DNA of 64,000 bases from Cyanobacteria bacterium SBLK (lineage in GTDB: Bacteria > Cyanobacteriota > Cyanobacteriia > Cyanobacteriales > Spirulinaceae). The notes under the pieces are model-generated. The model saw nothing but the letters and a program-made list of their open reading frames with translations. It did not search any database and was not told the DNA's origin. Below, piece after piece: positions 51,551 to 60,334 of this stretch. Numbering within the stretch: the stretch's first letter is position 1; each line of letters begins with the position of its first letter. A program made the position numbers and the translations under genes. The DNA lies in the NCBI GenBank assembly GCA_017746715.1, contig JAGHZQ010000099.1, positions 102,515 through 166,514 of the forward strand, in the 5' to 3' direction.

Positions 51551-54064
51551 TTATGAGAACCCGTGAAATGCAGGTTTTGTCGTGACGGACAACCATTTTT
51601 TTAGCATTTGTGCGAGAATTGCCGAGCGAACGGGTTTGGCGAGATAGTCGCTCATGCCGGCTGCCAAACATTTTTCTCGATCGCCCTTCATCGCATTGGC
51701 CGTCACGGCAATAATGGGAATGTGGCGGTAGCGATCGCCGGCCTTACCGGCGCGAATCTGGCGACTGGCTTCATAACCATTCATTTCCGGCATCTGGCAA
51801 TCCATAAAGACTACCGTATAGGGATGGCGCTCGGGCGTTGCTTGGAGAGTGCGGAGGGCTTCAAGACCATTGATTGCCCATTCAACTTCCAAGCCCAAGA
51901 TTTTGCAGGCGTTTTTGAAGACGATCCAATTAACCCGATTGTCTTCGGCGAGTAATAACCGCGTATTCTCCGGCCAAGATGGCATGGGTGGAAACTTGCA
52001 ATCGCTCCCCTCGAGATCCCTCGACTTCTCCAGACTCGATGAAGGTAAGGGGGTTTCCTCAAACAAGGGGTCTGTTGCGAAATTTGTCCCCAGTCCGAGA
52101 AGATTCCATAACTCCAAGGGAGCGATCGGTTTAGAAAGATAACCGCTTGCAGCGAATTTTTCTAAATCTTCTTTTTGATGGGCAATGGAGGTCATGAGAA
52201 ACAAGGATGCGCCCTGAAGGAAAGGCTCGGCTTGGAAGCGCTTTCCCAGTTCGATACCGTCGAGTTCGGGCATAGGCAGGGCAACCAAAATGAAATCGAA
52301 AGCGGGGAGAACATTTTGGCGCCCTCGAGTTTGACAGAGTTCCCAAGCAGCAAGCGAATCCGTGACGGCGTGGGCGTCAATTCCCCATTTTTGTAACTGG
52401 CCGCTCAGAATGCAACCGCTCGTCGCGCTGCGATCGACAATCAAGCAAGCGGGGGGTTTTCTGTAATCCTTGAGAGAGAAGGGCCTTTGCCATTTTCCCG
52501 GTTGCAAGGGAAGGGTAAACTCAAACTCGCTGCCCCGACCGAGTTCGCTCGCTACGCGAATACTGCCGCCCATTAATTCGCAGAGTTTGCGAGCAATAGC
52601 CAATCCCAAACCCGTACCGCCATAGCGACGGGTAGTACCGCTATCGGCTTGCGTAAAAACGTCGAATAAATCGGCTATTTTATCTCGGGCGATACCAATT
52701 CCCGTATCCCTGACAAAGCCAATAAATTGCAATCCATCACCCACAGTTTTCAGACTGCCCCCAATCGCAATTTCTCCTCGTTCGGTAAACTTAATGGCAT
52801 TACTGGCGAGATGGGCGAAGATTTGCTGCAAGCGCTGGGCATCTCCTTTGACAATCGCGGTATCGAGATCGATACCGCGCAAATCCAAGATGAGTTCGAG
52901 TCCTTTTTCTTGTGCTTTAAAAGCAATGGTTTTGGTAAAATCGCTCAAGCATTGGGACAAATCGAAATCGTAGCAGTCGAGTTCTAACTGGCCGGCATCG
53001 GCTTTGGAGAAATCGAGGATATCGTTAATTAAGGAGAGTAGGGATTCGGCACTCGTGCGGGCAATATCGAGGTACGATCGTTGCTCTTCGTCTAACTTCG
53101 TATCTTCTAGCAGTCCCAACATGCCGAGAACGCCATTCATGGGGGTACGAATCTCATGGCTCATGCAAGCGAGAAAGTCACTTTTGATCTTAGCTGCAGT
53201 TTCAGCAGCATTTTTAGCTTGAATGAGTTCTTTTTCGGCTTGCTTGCGATCGCTGATATCTCGCAAAATCTCTTGCACGACGATCTCGCCGCGGATTTCG
53301 ATCGCCGCCGCCGAAATATCCACGGGAAACGCGGGACTGTTTTTGGGGGAAAAATCGATATCTAACAATTGCGTCAGGCGACCGTTGGCAATTTGCTCGA
53401 AAGCTGACATGACTTTTGGCAGATCTTCGAGGCGGTGGAGGTGGCTTAAGTGCATTGCTGTGAGTTCGGCGCGATCGTAGCCCAAGAGTTCGATTGCTTT
53501 TTCGTTAACTTCAATGAGATTGCCTTGGTGGTCTATCAACAAAATCCCATCTCCGGCTCCATCCATGAGAGCGCGATAGCGAGCCTCTCGCTCTTGCAGG
53601 GCAAGGGTTCGCTCTTCGACTTTGGCTTCGAGTTTGCGAGTGAGTTCTTGCAGTTGCTGTTGTTGTCTTCGTAAAAAATCAACGCGATCGAGGGTTTTAT
53701 GAATGGTAATTTCCAAGTCAGCAAAATCAAGGGGCTTGATCAAAAAATCAAAAGCCCCTCGATTCATGGCGGTGCGAATATTCTGCATATCGCCGCAGGC
53801 TGACATAACAACTTTTAAGGGGAGTTCGACTTCTGCCAAGTTGGTAAGGAAGGTTAAACCATCCATTTCCGGCATCTGGATATCCAAGAGAATCATATCG
53901 ATATCGCGATTGGCTTGCAGGATTTGCAAGGCTTTTACTCCATTTTCGGCAAACTGAAAGTTCAGATTTCCAGAGCGAATTTGCTGGCGAAATTTTTGTT
54001 GTATGAGGGACTGAATATCGTTCTCATCATCGACGACTAAAATCTGATGGGTTTTGTTTTTCAT
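51551..54064 (-). CDS. Hybrid histidine kinase (REC-PAS-HisKA-HATPase-degenerate REC-REC)
   Basis: The ATG at 54064 (AGGAG 11 bases upstream) gives 837 residues; a TTG three codons earlier is too close to the AGGAG. REC1 (~5-120) has Asp61 in MILLDIQMPEMDG. A coiled coil leads to a PAS domain (~160-275: RYRALMDGAGDGILLIDHQG). HisKA has His303 in FLACMSHEIRTPMNGVLGML. HATPase ends GTGLGLAIARKLC. REC2 (~540-655) reads FDFILVALPMPELDG, with Ala595 at the phospho-Asp position, so it is degenerate. REC3 (~690-810) is normal (TVVFMDCQMPEMNG). No membrane segment, so it is cytoplasmic. It is probably the first gene of the signalling cluster. Confidence 0.94.
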   Translation of the reverse strand: MKNKTHQILVVDDENDIQSLIQQKFRQQIRSGNLNFQFAENGVKALQILQANRDIDMILLDIQMPEMDGLTFLTNLAEVELPLKVVMSACGDMQNIRTAMNRGAFDFLIKPLDFADLEITIHKTLDRVDFLRRQQQQLQELTRKLEAKVEERTLALQEREARYRALMDGAGDGILLIDHQGNLIEVNEKAIELLGYDRAELTAMHLSHLHRLEDLPKVMSAFEQIANGRLTQLLDIDFSPKNSPAFPVDISAAAIEIRGEIVVQEILRDISDRKQAEKELIQAKNAAETAAKIKSDFLACMSHEIRTPMNGVLGMLGLLEDTKLDEEQRSYLDIARTSAESLLSLINDILDFSKADAGQLELDCYDFDLSQCLSDFTKTIAFKAQEKGLELILDLRGIDLDTAIVKGDAQRLQQIFAHLASNAIKFTERGEIAIGGSLKTVGDGLQFIGFVRDTGIGIARDKIADLFDVFTQADSGTTRRYGGTGLGLAIARKLCELMGGSIRVASELGRGSEFEFTLPLQPGKWQRPFSLKDYRKPPACLIVDRSATSGCILSGQLQKWGIDAHAVTDSLAAWELCQTRGRQNVLPAFDFILVALPMPELDGIELGKRFQAEPFLQGASLFLMTSIAHQKEDLEKFAASGYLSKPIAPLELWNLLGLGTNFATDPLFEETPLPSSSLEKSRDLEGSDCKFPPMPSWPENTRLLLAEDNRVNWIVFKNACKILGLEVEWAINGLEALRTLQATPERHPYTVVFMDCQMPEMNGYEASRQIRAGKAGDRYRHIPIIAVTANAMKGDREKCLAAGMSDYLAKPVRSAILAQMLKKWLSVTTKPAFHGFS

Positions 54065-54073
54065 TACTCGCAA

Positions 54074-54634
54074 TACTCCTCGATCGCAGCCGGGAATATT
54101 ATTATTTTAGCGTCGATTGGAAATCCACAAAAGCGATTGCATTTTTTTGCCAACACAATCTAATCCCCGTCCGAGTGGGAGCGGCAATGATAAGAATATA
54201 AGTTCGTGTTTGTTGATAAAGGAGGTTTTTCTGTTGCTTTTCTTAGGTATTGATACTCTGAGGGATTTGAGAAGGCAGTGAGTATTCGTAAGGAAAATCG
54301 GGATTTTGGCGATTTCGTTATTTTCTAATTTTTTATAAAGAACCCGAAAGGGATGTTTCCGCATCTGCGGCAAACGTAAAGAATTATTTAAGTGTATCGG
54401 GCATTGGAAGCAAATCGGGCTGTATTGTAATGTTGCATTTTATGAATTAACGAAAAATGAGAGAGAACGGAGAATTAAAATTGTGGCGATCGCCACGATA
54501 GGCGTTTAGTCCCTTCAAAATCTTATTTTTCCTTTAGCAGCGACATCCTCGAGTTTGTCGAGCGATCGCTTTCTCTCTCCCGTATTGCCGATCTGTCTTC
54601 GTTTCCTCCTCTCTCCCCACTCCCGATCGCTTGC
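54074..54634. other. Intergenic region without recognised gene
   Basis: About 560 bp upstream of the hybrid kinase and downstream of the Nif11 gene, both on the minus strand. It is AT-rich with two HIP1 sites and no convincing reading frame, tRNA or strong hairpin on either strand. It may hold the promoter of the kinase cluster. Confidence 0.6.
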
Positions 54635-54847
54635 CTAAATTCCCGGAATATCGCGAAAATTCTCATTAATCTGCTCTTCAACAGTGAAGCCTGTCGCTTG
54701 CTTCCATTCTTCTACAGTAAATTGATATCCCAATAAATTTGCCCAATGCACAAAAGTTTCCTCATCGGGGGCTTTGTTCATCTCCTCTCTGAGCTCTGGG
54801 TTCGCTCGAGCGGCTTGAAATAAACGTCTAACCTCGCTCATGGCCAT
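54635..54847 (-). CDS. Nif11 domain protein
   Basis: The start at 54847 (MAMSEVRRLFQAARANPELR), with AGGAG 8-9 bases upstream, gives 70 residues. The pattern LxxxxxxxxxLxxxLxxA...ETFVxxAxxxGYxFTxxEW is the Nif11 domain. In some cyanobacteria Nif11 domains form leader peptides of lanthipeptide and other RiPP precursors. Here the protein ends at the domain (NFRDIPGI) with no Gly-Gly site followed by a Cys/Ser/Thr-rich core, and no modifying enzyme is near. It is more likely a stand-alone Nif11 protein of unknown role. Confidence 0.8.
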   Translation of the reverse strand: MAMSEVRRLFQAARANPELREEMNKAPDEETFVHWANLLGYQFTVEEWKQATGFTVEEQINENFRDIPGI

Positions 54848-54966
54848 AATCGGGATACTCCTGCGTGCTTTTTTCCTATACCATACCAATTCAGGGAATT
54901 CTTTCCCCATCCCCCTAAAATGAAGTAGAGATTCACAGAGACCCAAGGAAGGATCGACTCGTCCTT

Positions 54967-56229
54967 ATGAAGTTACTTTGCCTGAGCAACGGTCACGGAG
55001 AAGATGGGATTGCCGTTCGCATTCTCGAAGAATTGCGGAAACTTCCCAACGCACCGGAAATTGCTGCCCTTCCCATCGTTGGCGAAGGAGGCGCTTATAC
55101 CAAGGCCGACATTCCCATTATCGGCCCGGTGAAAAAAATGCCCTCGGGCGGTTTTATCTACATGGATGGGCAACAGTTGTGGAAAGACGTGCGAGGAGGC
55201 TTGGTCGGGCTGACTTGCGCTCAATATCGCCTCGTGCGTCGCTGGTTCAAGCGAGGGGGAGTCGTGTTGGCAGTCGGCGATATCGTGCCTTTGTTATTGG
55301 CTTGGTCGAGTGGCGCGAATTACGCATTTGTCGGCACGGCAAAATCGGAATATTACGTGCGGGACGAGTCCGGTTGGCTGCGATCGCGCCGGTGGGAAGG
55401 CTGGTCGGGTGCGGTATATTTGCCTTGGGAGCGATGGTTGATGGGTCGCAGTCGCTGCAAAGCCGTATTTCCCCGCGATAGCTTGACCGCAAGCGTTCTC
55501 AGGCGTTTTTCCCTCCCGGTTTTCGATCTGGGCAATCCCATGATGGACGGGATTTTACCCGAGTCTCCCGAACCGATTTTCTACGAAAAAGATGCGGAGG
55601 AAAAAGAAAAAATCAGGCCGTTAAAAGTCTTGTTATTGCCGGGATCGCGATCGCCAGAAGCCTACAATAATTGGAAATTGATTCTGCGCGCCGTTACGAA
55701 TATCCTGCAAGAATTTCAAGGTCGTTCTGTCTTATTTTTGGCCGCGATCGCCCCGACGTTAGACATTGACGCATTTCGAGAAGGTTTGGTGGAATGGAAA
55801 GAGGAAAATTCCTTGCCGGAAGATGCCCCCATTAACGATATTTCCGCTCTCGTTTTTTCTCGCGGCGAAGGGCAATTAGTTTTGACGCAAAATGCTTATA
55901 ATGCTGGCTTGTTAGCCTCGGATTTCGCGATCGCCATGGCAGGGACGGCAACGGAACAGTTTGTCGGTTTGGGTAAGCCCGTTATTACCTTCCCCGGAGA
56001 GGGTCCTCAATTTATCTACCGCTTTGCGGAAGCTCAAACTCGCTTGTTAGGACAGTCGGTACTTTTGGTCGAAAAGCCCGAAGATACGGCGAAAACCATT
56101 CAGGGGGTTTTCGCAAAACCCGATCGCCTGCAACTCATTGCTCAAAACGGCATCAAGCGCATGGGAACACCGGGAGCGGCTGCTAGAATTGCCCAATGTT
56201 TATTAGAAAAAATGAAGGATAAAGAATGA
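54967..56229 (+). CDS. Lipid-A-disaccharide synthase-related glycosyltransferase-like protein
   Basis: The protein has 420 residues. It begins MKLLCLSNGHGEDGIAVRIL and contains LPIVGEGGAYTKADIPIIGP, MPSGGFIYMD and VLLLPGSRSPEAYNNW. It ends with the donor-binding GT-B half (AIAMAGTATEQFVGLGKPVI, then FPGEGPQFIYRFAEAQTRLLG). These features match the cyanobacterial/chloroplast LpxB-related family (TIGR03492 from memory), which is distinct from LpxB and whose substrate is not established. It is divergent from the Nif11 gene. The GT2-TPR gene follows. Confidence 0.88.
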   Translation: MKLLCLSNGHGEDGIAVRILEELRKLPNAPEIAALPIVGEGGAYTKADIPIIGPVKKMPSGGFIYMDGQQLWKDVRGGLVGLTCAQYRLVRRWFKRGGVVLAVGDIVPLLLAWSSGANYAFVGTAKSEYYVRDESGWLRSRRWEGWSGAVYLPWERWLMGRSRCKAVFPRDSLTASVLRRFSLPVFDLGNPMMDGILPESPEPIFYEKDAEEKEKIRPLKVLLLPGSRSPEAYNNWKLILRAVTNILQEFQGRSVLFLAAIAPTLDIDAFREGLVEWKEENSLPEDAPINDISALVFSRGEGQLVLTQNAYNAGLLASDFAIAMAGTATEQFVGLGKPVITFPGEGPQFIYRFAEAQTRLLGQSVLLVEKPEDTAKTIQGVFAKPDRLQLIAQNGIKRMGTPGAAARIAQCLLEKMKDKE

Positions 56230-56323
56230 AGAATGAAAGGGAAAAAATTAGAAAGAATTACGGTGTTTTGAAGAGATGAATGTAAAAATGTCAATAACTA
56301 AAAACCAACAACCAACAACTCAA

Positions 56324-57550
56324 ATGAAATTAAGCCTCTGTATCATTGTTAAAGACGAAGAAAAATCTTTACCGCAATGTTTGGATAGCGTCAAAGATGT
56401 TGTAGATGAAATCGTCGTTCTCGATACGGGATCGAGCGATCGCACGCCGGAAATTGCGGCGGAATATGGCGCAAAGGTTCATTATTTTGAATGGTGCAAT
56501 GATTTTGCCGCAGCACGCAATGAAGCACTCAAATACGTCACGGGAGATTGGGTGTTAATTTTGGATGCGGACGAACGGCTAAACCGCGAAATTGCGCCGC
56601 AAATCAAGGTGGCAATATTAGAAGAACGAGTATTGGTGATTAATTTGATTCGCAAAGAAATCGGGGCGGCACAAAGCCCTTATTCTTTAACTTCTCGTCT
56701 CTTTCGCAGGCATCCGGAAATTGAATTTTCCAGACCCTATCATGCTTTAATTGACGATAGCGTTGTCAGTTTAGTCAAGAAAGAACCTCATTGGCAAATT
56801 GCTTCTTTGCCTAGTATTGCCGTCTTTCATTACGGTTACGATCCTAATGAAATTGCTGCCAAAGAAAAAGGCGATCGCGCTAAGGCAGTCATGGAAAGCC
56901 ATATTCAAGAATATCCCGATGATTCCTATGCTTGTAATAAGTTAGGAGCCCTTTATTTAGATGAAGGAAAAATCGAAGCCGGTATTGAATTATTAAAGCG
57001 CGGTTTAAAAGATATTAATGCGGGAGAAATGGTGATTTACGAGCTCAATTATCACCTTGCTAATGCTTACAATCGCCAAAATGATGTCAATCAAGCCGTG
57101 ATTTACTATCAAGCCGCTTTAGCGCAAAACATTCTTCCCGCATTAAAATTAGGTGCATATAATAATCTCGGCACCCTGTTATTTGCCGCCGGAGAATATA
57201 AAATGGCAGAACGAACTTTTTCTGCCAGTATTATTGCCGATCGCAGTTTTGCGTTTGGTTACTATAATCTAGGTATGGCTTTGAAAGCACAGGGAAATTT
57301 TGATAAAGCCATTCAAGCCTATAGCAAAGCCATCGAACTCAAACCCGATTACGCTCAAGCCTATCAGAATTTAGGGGTTGCTTGGTTAAAATGCGGGAGC
57401 GTTAAAATGGGATTGCAGTGCATGGGACGAGCGATCGCCTTACTGGAAGTCCAAAATCTCCTCGAAGCACAACGCCTGCGGCAGGAATTGAAAGACATGG
57501 GATTTGAAGTTCCGAAAGTCAAATTAGAATCGATACCCGGGCAAGGATGA
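56324..57550 (+). CDS. Family 2 glycosyltransferase with C-terminal TPRs
   Basis: The ATG at 56324 (MKLSLCIIVKDEEKSLPQCL) gives 408 residues; an in-frame ATG at 56276 would translate the heptamer repeat (NQQPTTQ). The GT2 domain (~1-215) has the NTP-binding start, VLDTGSSDRTPEIA, FAAARNEALKY and the metal-binding LDADERL. Five or more TPRs follow (~215-390: YNNLGTLLFAAGEYKMAERT, YYNLGMALKAQGNFDKAIQA). Such enzymes add sugars to cell-envelope or protein acceptors, and the TPRs may dock the acceptor. It lies ~95 bp after the LpxB-related gene on the same strand. Confidence 0.9.
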   Translation: MKLSLCIIVKDEEKSLPQCLDSVKDVVDEIVVLDTGSSDRTPEIAAEYGAKVHYFEWCNDFAAARNEALKYVTGDWVLILDADERLNREIAPQIKVAILEERVLVINLIRKEIGAAQSPYSLTSRLFRRHPEIEFSRPYHALIDDSVVSLVKKEPHWQIASLPSIAVFHYGYDPNEIAAKEKGDRAKAVMESHIQEYPDDSYACNKLGALYLDEGKIEAGIELLKRGLKDINAGEMVIYELNYHLANAYNRQNDVNQAVIYYQAALAQNILPALKLGAYNNLGTLLFAAGEYKMAERTFSASIIADRSFAFGYYNLGMALKAQGNFDKAIQAYSKAIELKPDYAQAYQNLGVAWLKCGSVKMGLQCMGRAIALLEVQNLLEAQRLRQELKDMGFEVPKVKLESIPGQG

Positions 57551-57578
57551 AAATAAGGATGAAAATAAGGATGAAAAT
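57543..57578. repeat. 12-bp tandem repeat at the glycosyltransferase stop
   Basis: Three identical copies of AAGGATGAAAAT. The stop codon TGA is inside the first copy, so the other two extend the 3' untranslated part. Confidence 0.9.
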
Positions 57579-57605
57579 TAAGAATTGAAGAGTAGCAAAT
57601 AACAC

Positions 57606-57640
57606 CCAACAACCAACAACCAACAACCAACAACCAACAA
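57606..57640. repeat. Heptamer tandem repeat (CCAACAA x5) at a start codon
   Basis: Five perfect copies of CCAACAA end one base before the ATG of the peptidase gene at 57642. They replace any Shine-Dalgarno sequence. A shorter run of the same heptamer (56302-56318) precedes the glycosyltransferase ATG at 56324. This is the STRR type of repeat known from cyanobacteria. Confidence 0.92.
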
Positions 57641-57641
57641 T

Positions 57642-59705
57642 ATGAATCCTCTTTTAATCGGCCAAGGACTCCCACCATTTGATAAAATCGAATCCGCCCA
57701 TATCGTTCCGGCGGTAAAACAGTTATTAGAAGATTTAAACACCATACAAATCGAACTAGAAGCCTCCGCGACACCGACATGGAACGGTTTAGTCGAACCC
57801 CTGACAGAAATTGGAGAGCACTTAACATGGACGTGGGGAATTATCGGACATTTAATGGGGGTCAAAAACAGTCCCGAATTGCGAGAAACCTACGAAACCG
57901 TACAGCCAGATCTCGTTAAGTTTAGCAATCAACTCAATCAAAGCAAAATTATTTATAAAACGTTTAAAGCGATTCGAGAAAGTGAAGGGTTCGATGAGTT
58001 AGAACCCGCTCAAAAACGAATTGTCGAGGCAGCAATTCGCGATGCCGTTCTTTCTGGTGTTGCTTTGGAAGGAGAAAGACAAGCACGTTTTAATACGATT
58101 GAGCTTGAATTGGCAGAATTATCTACAAAATTCTCTAATAATCTTCTCGATGCCACCAAGACATTTAAACTTAAATTAACGAGTCGAGAGGAGGTAGAAG
58201 GTTTACCGGAAAGCTGGCTATCTTTGGCAGCAAATACCGCTCGGGAAGAGGGAGACGAAAATGCTAATCCTGAAGAGGGTCCTTGGATCGTTACCCTCGA
58301 TATTCCTTCTTTTTCTCCCTTTATGAAATATGGGAAGCGTCAAGATTTGCGGGAAAAACTTTATCGAGCCAGAATTACCCGCGCTTCTGAGGGCAAATGG
58401 GATAATAGTCCCCTCATCGATCGCATTTTAGCCTTACGAAAAGAACAAGCAGAAATTCTCGGATATACCAGTTATGCCGAGGTAAGTTTGGCACAAAAAA
58501 TGGCACCCGATGTAGCATCTGTAGAAAAATTATTAGAAGAGTTGCGATCGCCAGCTTACGAAGCCGGCAAAAAAGAATTAGAACAGGTCAAAGAATTTGC
58601 CCAAACCAAAGATTTAAAACTTTGGGATTTAGCCTTTTGGTCGGAACGGCAAAGAGAAGAAAAATACGCCCTCAATGCAGAAGAATTGCGCCCTTATTTT
58701 CCTTTACCGCAGGTATTGGACGGTTTATTCGGCCTCATTCAGCGTCTTTTTGGCGTAACGATTGCTCCTGCGGATGGCAAGACTGCGATTTGGCACGAAG
58801 ACGTTCGTTATTTTCAAGTTAGCGACGAAACTGGAGAAGCGATCGCTTATTTCTTTCTCGATCCCTATAGTCGTCCTGCCGAAAAACGGGGCGGAGCCTG
58901 GATGGATGACTGCATCGGTCGGGGAAAAATTAAAGATAATGGCACGGTTAAAAATCGCCTTCCCGTGGCTTATATGATTTGCAATCAAACGCCTCCCGTA
59001 GATGGAAAACCGAGTTTAATGACCTTTGATGAAGTAGAAACTCTCTTTCACGAATTTGGTCACGGATTGCAACACATGCTCACGAAAATTGATTTTCCCC
59101 AAGCAGCAGGAATTAATAATATTGAATGGGATGCAGTAGAACTGCCCAGTCAGTTTATGGAGAATTGGTGTTACGATCGCGCTACGTTGATGGGGATGGC
59201 CAAACACTACAAAACCGGAGAAACTCTACCGGAACATTACTACCAAAAACTTTTAGCAGCCCGTCACTATCAAAGCGGTTTATCGACCCTGCGCCAGCTA
59301 CATTTCGGGTTGTTGGATATCGAATTGCACCATCGCTATCAACCCGGAGGAACAGAAAAGCCCCGCGAAGTGCGCGATCGCATTGCTCAAACCACGACAG
59401 TGATTCCACCCTTACCGGAAGATTCTTTCTTGTGTTCCTTCGGACATATTTTTGCGGGAGGTTATGCGGCAGGGTATTATAGCTATCATTGGGCGGAAGT
59501 GTTGAGTGCCGATGCCTTTGCTGCCTTTGAAGAAGTGGGATTGGAGAATGAAGCGGCAATTGTCGAAACGGGCCGGCGTTTCCGCAATACCGTCTTAGCG
59601 TTAGGAGGCAGTTTATCCCCGATGGAAGTATTTAAATCTTTCCGCGATCGCGAACCCAAAACCGAACCCTTATTGCGCCATAAAGGTTTAGTATCGGCTG
59701 ATTAA
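57642..59705 (+). CDS. prlC: M3-family zinc metallopeptidase (oligopeptidase A)
   Basis: The protein has 687 residues, typical of oligopeptidase A. It is a cytoplasmic enzyme degrading short peptides, including cleaved signal peptides. The zinc motif HExxH is LFHEFGHGLQHML (His470, Glu471, His474), and the third ligand region follows in NIEWDAVELPSQFMENW. The N-terminus (NPLLIGQGLPPFDKIESAHI) and the SYHWAEVLSADAFAAFEEVG segment also match. It follows a heptamer repeat with no Shine-Dalgarno, so initiation may be unusual. Confidence 0.94.
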   Translation: MNPLLIGQGLPPFDKIESAHIVPAVKQLLEDLNTIQIELEASATPTWNGLVEPLTEIGEHLTWTWGIIGHLMGVKNSPELRETYETVQPDLVKFSNQLNQSKIIYKTFKAIRESEGFDELEPAQKRIVEAAIRDAVLSGVALEGERQARFNTIELELAELSTKFSNNLLDATKTFKLKLTSREEVEGLPESWLSLAANTAREEGDENANPEEGPWIVTLDIPSFSPFMKYGKRQDLREKLYRARITRASEGKWDNSPLIDRILALRKEQAEILGYTSYAEVSLAQKMAPDVASVEKLLEELRSPAYEAGKKELEQVKEFAQTKDLKLWDLAFWSERQREEKYALNAEELRPYFPLPQVLDGLFGLIQRLFGVTIAPADGKTAIWHEDVRYFQVSDETGEAIAYFFLDPYSRPAEKRGGAWMDDCIGRGKIKDNGTVKNRLPVAYMICNQTPPVDGKPSLMTFDEVETLFHEFGHGLQHMLTKIDFPQAAGINNIEWDAVELPSQFMENWCYDRATLMGMAKHYKTGETLPEHYYQKLLAARHYQSGLSTLRQLHFGLLDIELHHRYQPGGTEKPREVRDRIAQTTTVIPPLPEDSFLCSFGHIFAGGYAAGYYSYHWAEVLSADAFAAFEEVGLENEAAIVETGRRFRNTVLALGGSLSPMEVFKSFRDREPKTEPLLRHKGLVSAD

Positions 59706-59968
59706 AATAATGCGATCGCTATCTATTTTCTCGGCTTTCTCGGCATCTTGACCGGATTTTGTATAATAAATGCCCAACAATACTATCGCCAAGGCAATCC
59801 AGTTTGTAAAACTTAGAAGAAGGGAAGAGTTTCGGTTCGGGTAAATCTTTAGCGAGATCGCCCTCAAACTCAGTTTCTAGCTTGTTTTATGGTAAAATCC
59901 GAAAACACCAAGGGACTAAATTGGGAAGCCCTTGACTCAATAAGGATACAGCAGGAGTTTTGCAGATC

Positions 59969-60310
59969 GTGAGTAAAGTTGTCATTATTTCCGATGCCAA
60001 TTTCGAGCAGGAAGTCTTTCAAGCAGAAACCCCAGTACTCGCTTATTTTTGGGCGACTTGGTGCGGCCCCTGTCGACTGGTGGCCCCTTCGGTAGAAAAG
60101 ATTTCCGAACAGTATGGCGATCGCCTCAAAGTCGTCAAAATGGAAATCGATCCCAACCCCAATGCAGTAAAACGCTGTCAAGTTGAAGGCGTACCCGCCC
60201 TAAGACTCATTCAGGGGGATCAAATCGTTAAGTCTCACGAAGGTGCAATTACCAAAGCTGCTTTAATAGAAATGATAGACGAATGTTTAAATGCTTCTCC
60301 CTTGAATTAA
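59969..60310 (+). CDS. Thioredoxin
   Basis: The GTG at 59969 gives 113 residues, with AGGAG (59953-59957) 11 bases upstream; a TTG at 59960 would be only two bases from it. The active site is ATWCGPCRLVAPSVEKI, and the cis-Pro region is VEGVPALRLIQGD. Charged residues differ from m-type thioredoxins (EIDPNPNAVKRCQ), so it may belong to a cyanobacterial subgroup. It lies 24 bp before the aminotransferase gene, and the two are probably co-transcribed. Confidence 0.92.
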   Translation: MSKVVIISDANFEQEVFQAETPVLAYFWATWCGPCRLVAPSVEKISEQYGDRLKVVKMEIDPNPNAVKRCQVEGVPALRLIQGDQIVKSHEGAITKAALIEMIDECLNASPLN

Positions 60311-60334
60311 TTCCTTTCGATTGACCCCAAAATC

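Noticed and set aside
54635..54847. Lanthipeptide precursor
   Set aside because: The Nif11 domain is not followed by a GG cleavage site or core rich in Cys/Ser/Thr, and no lanthionine synthetase is nearby.
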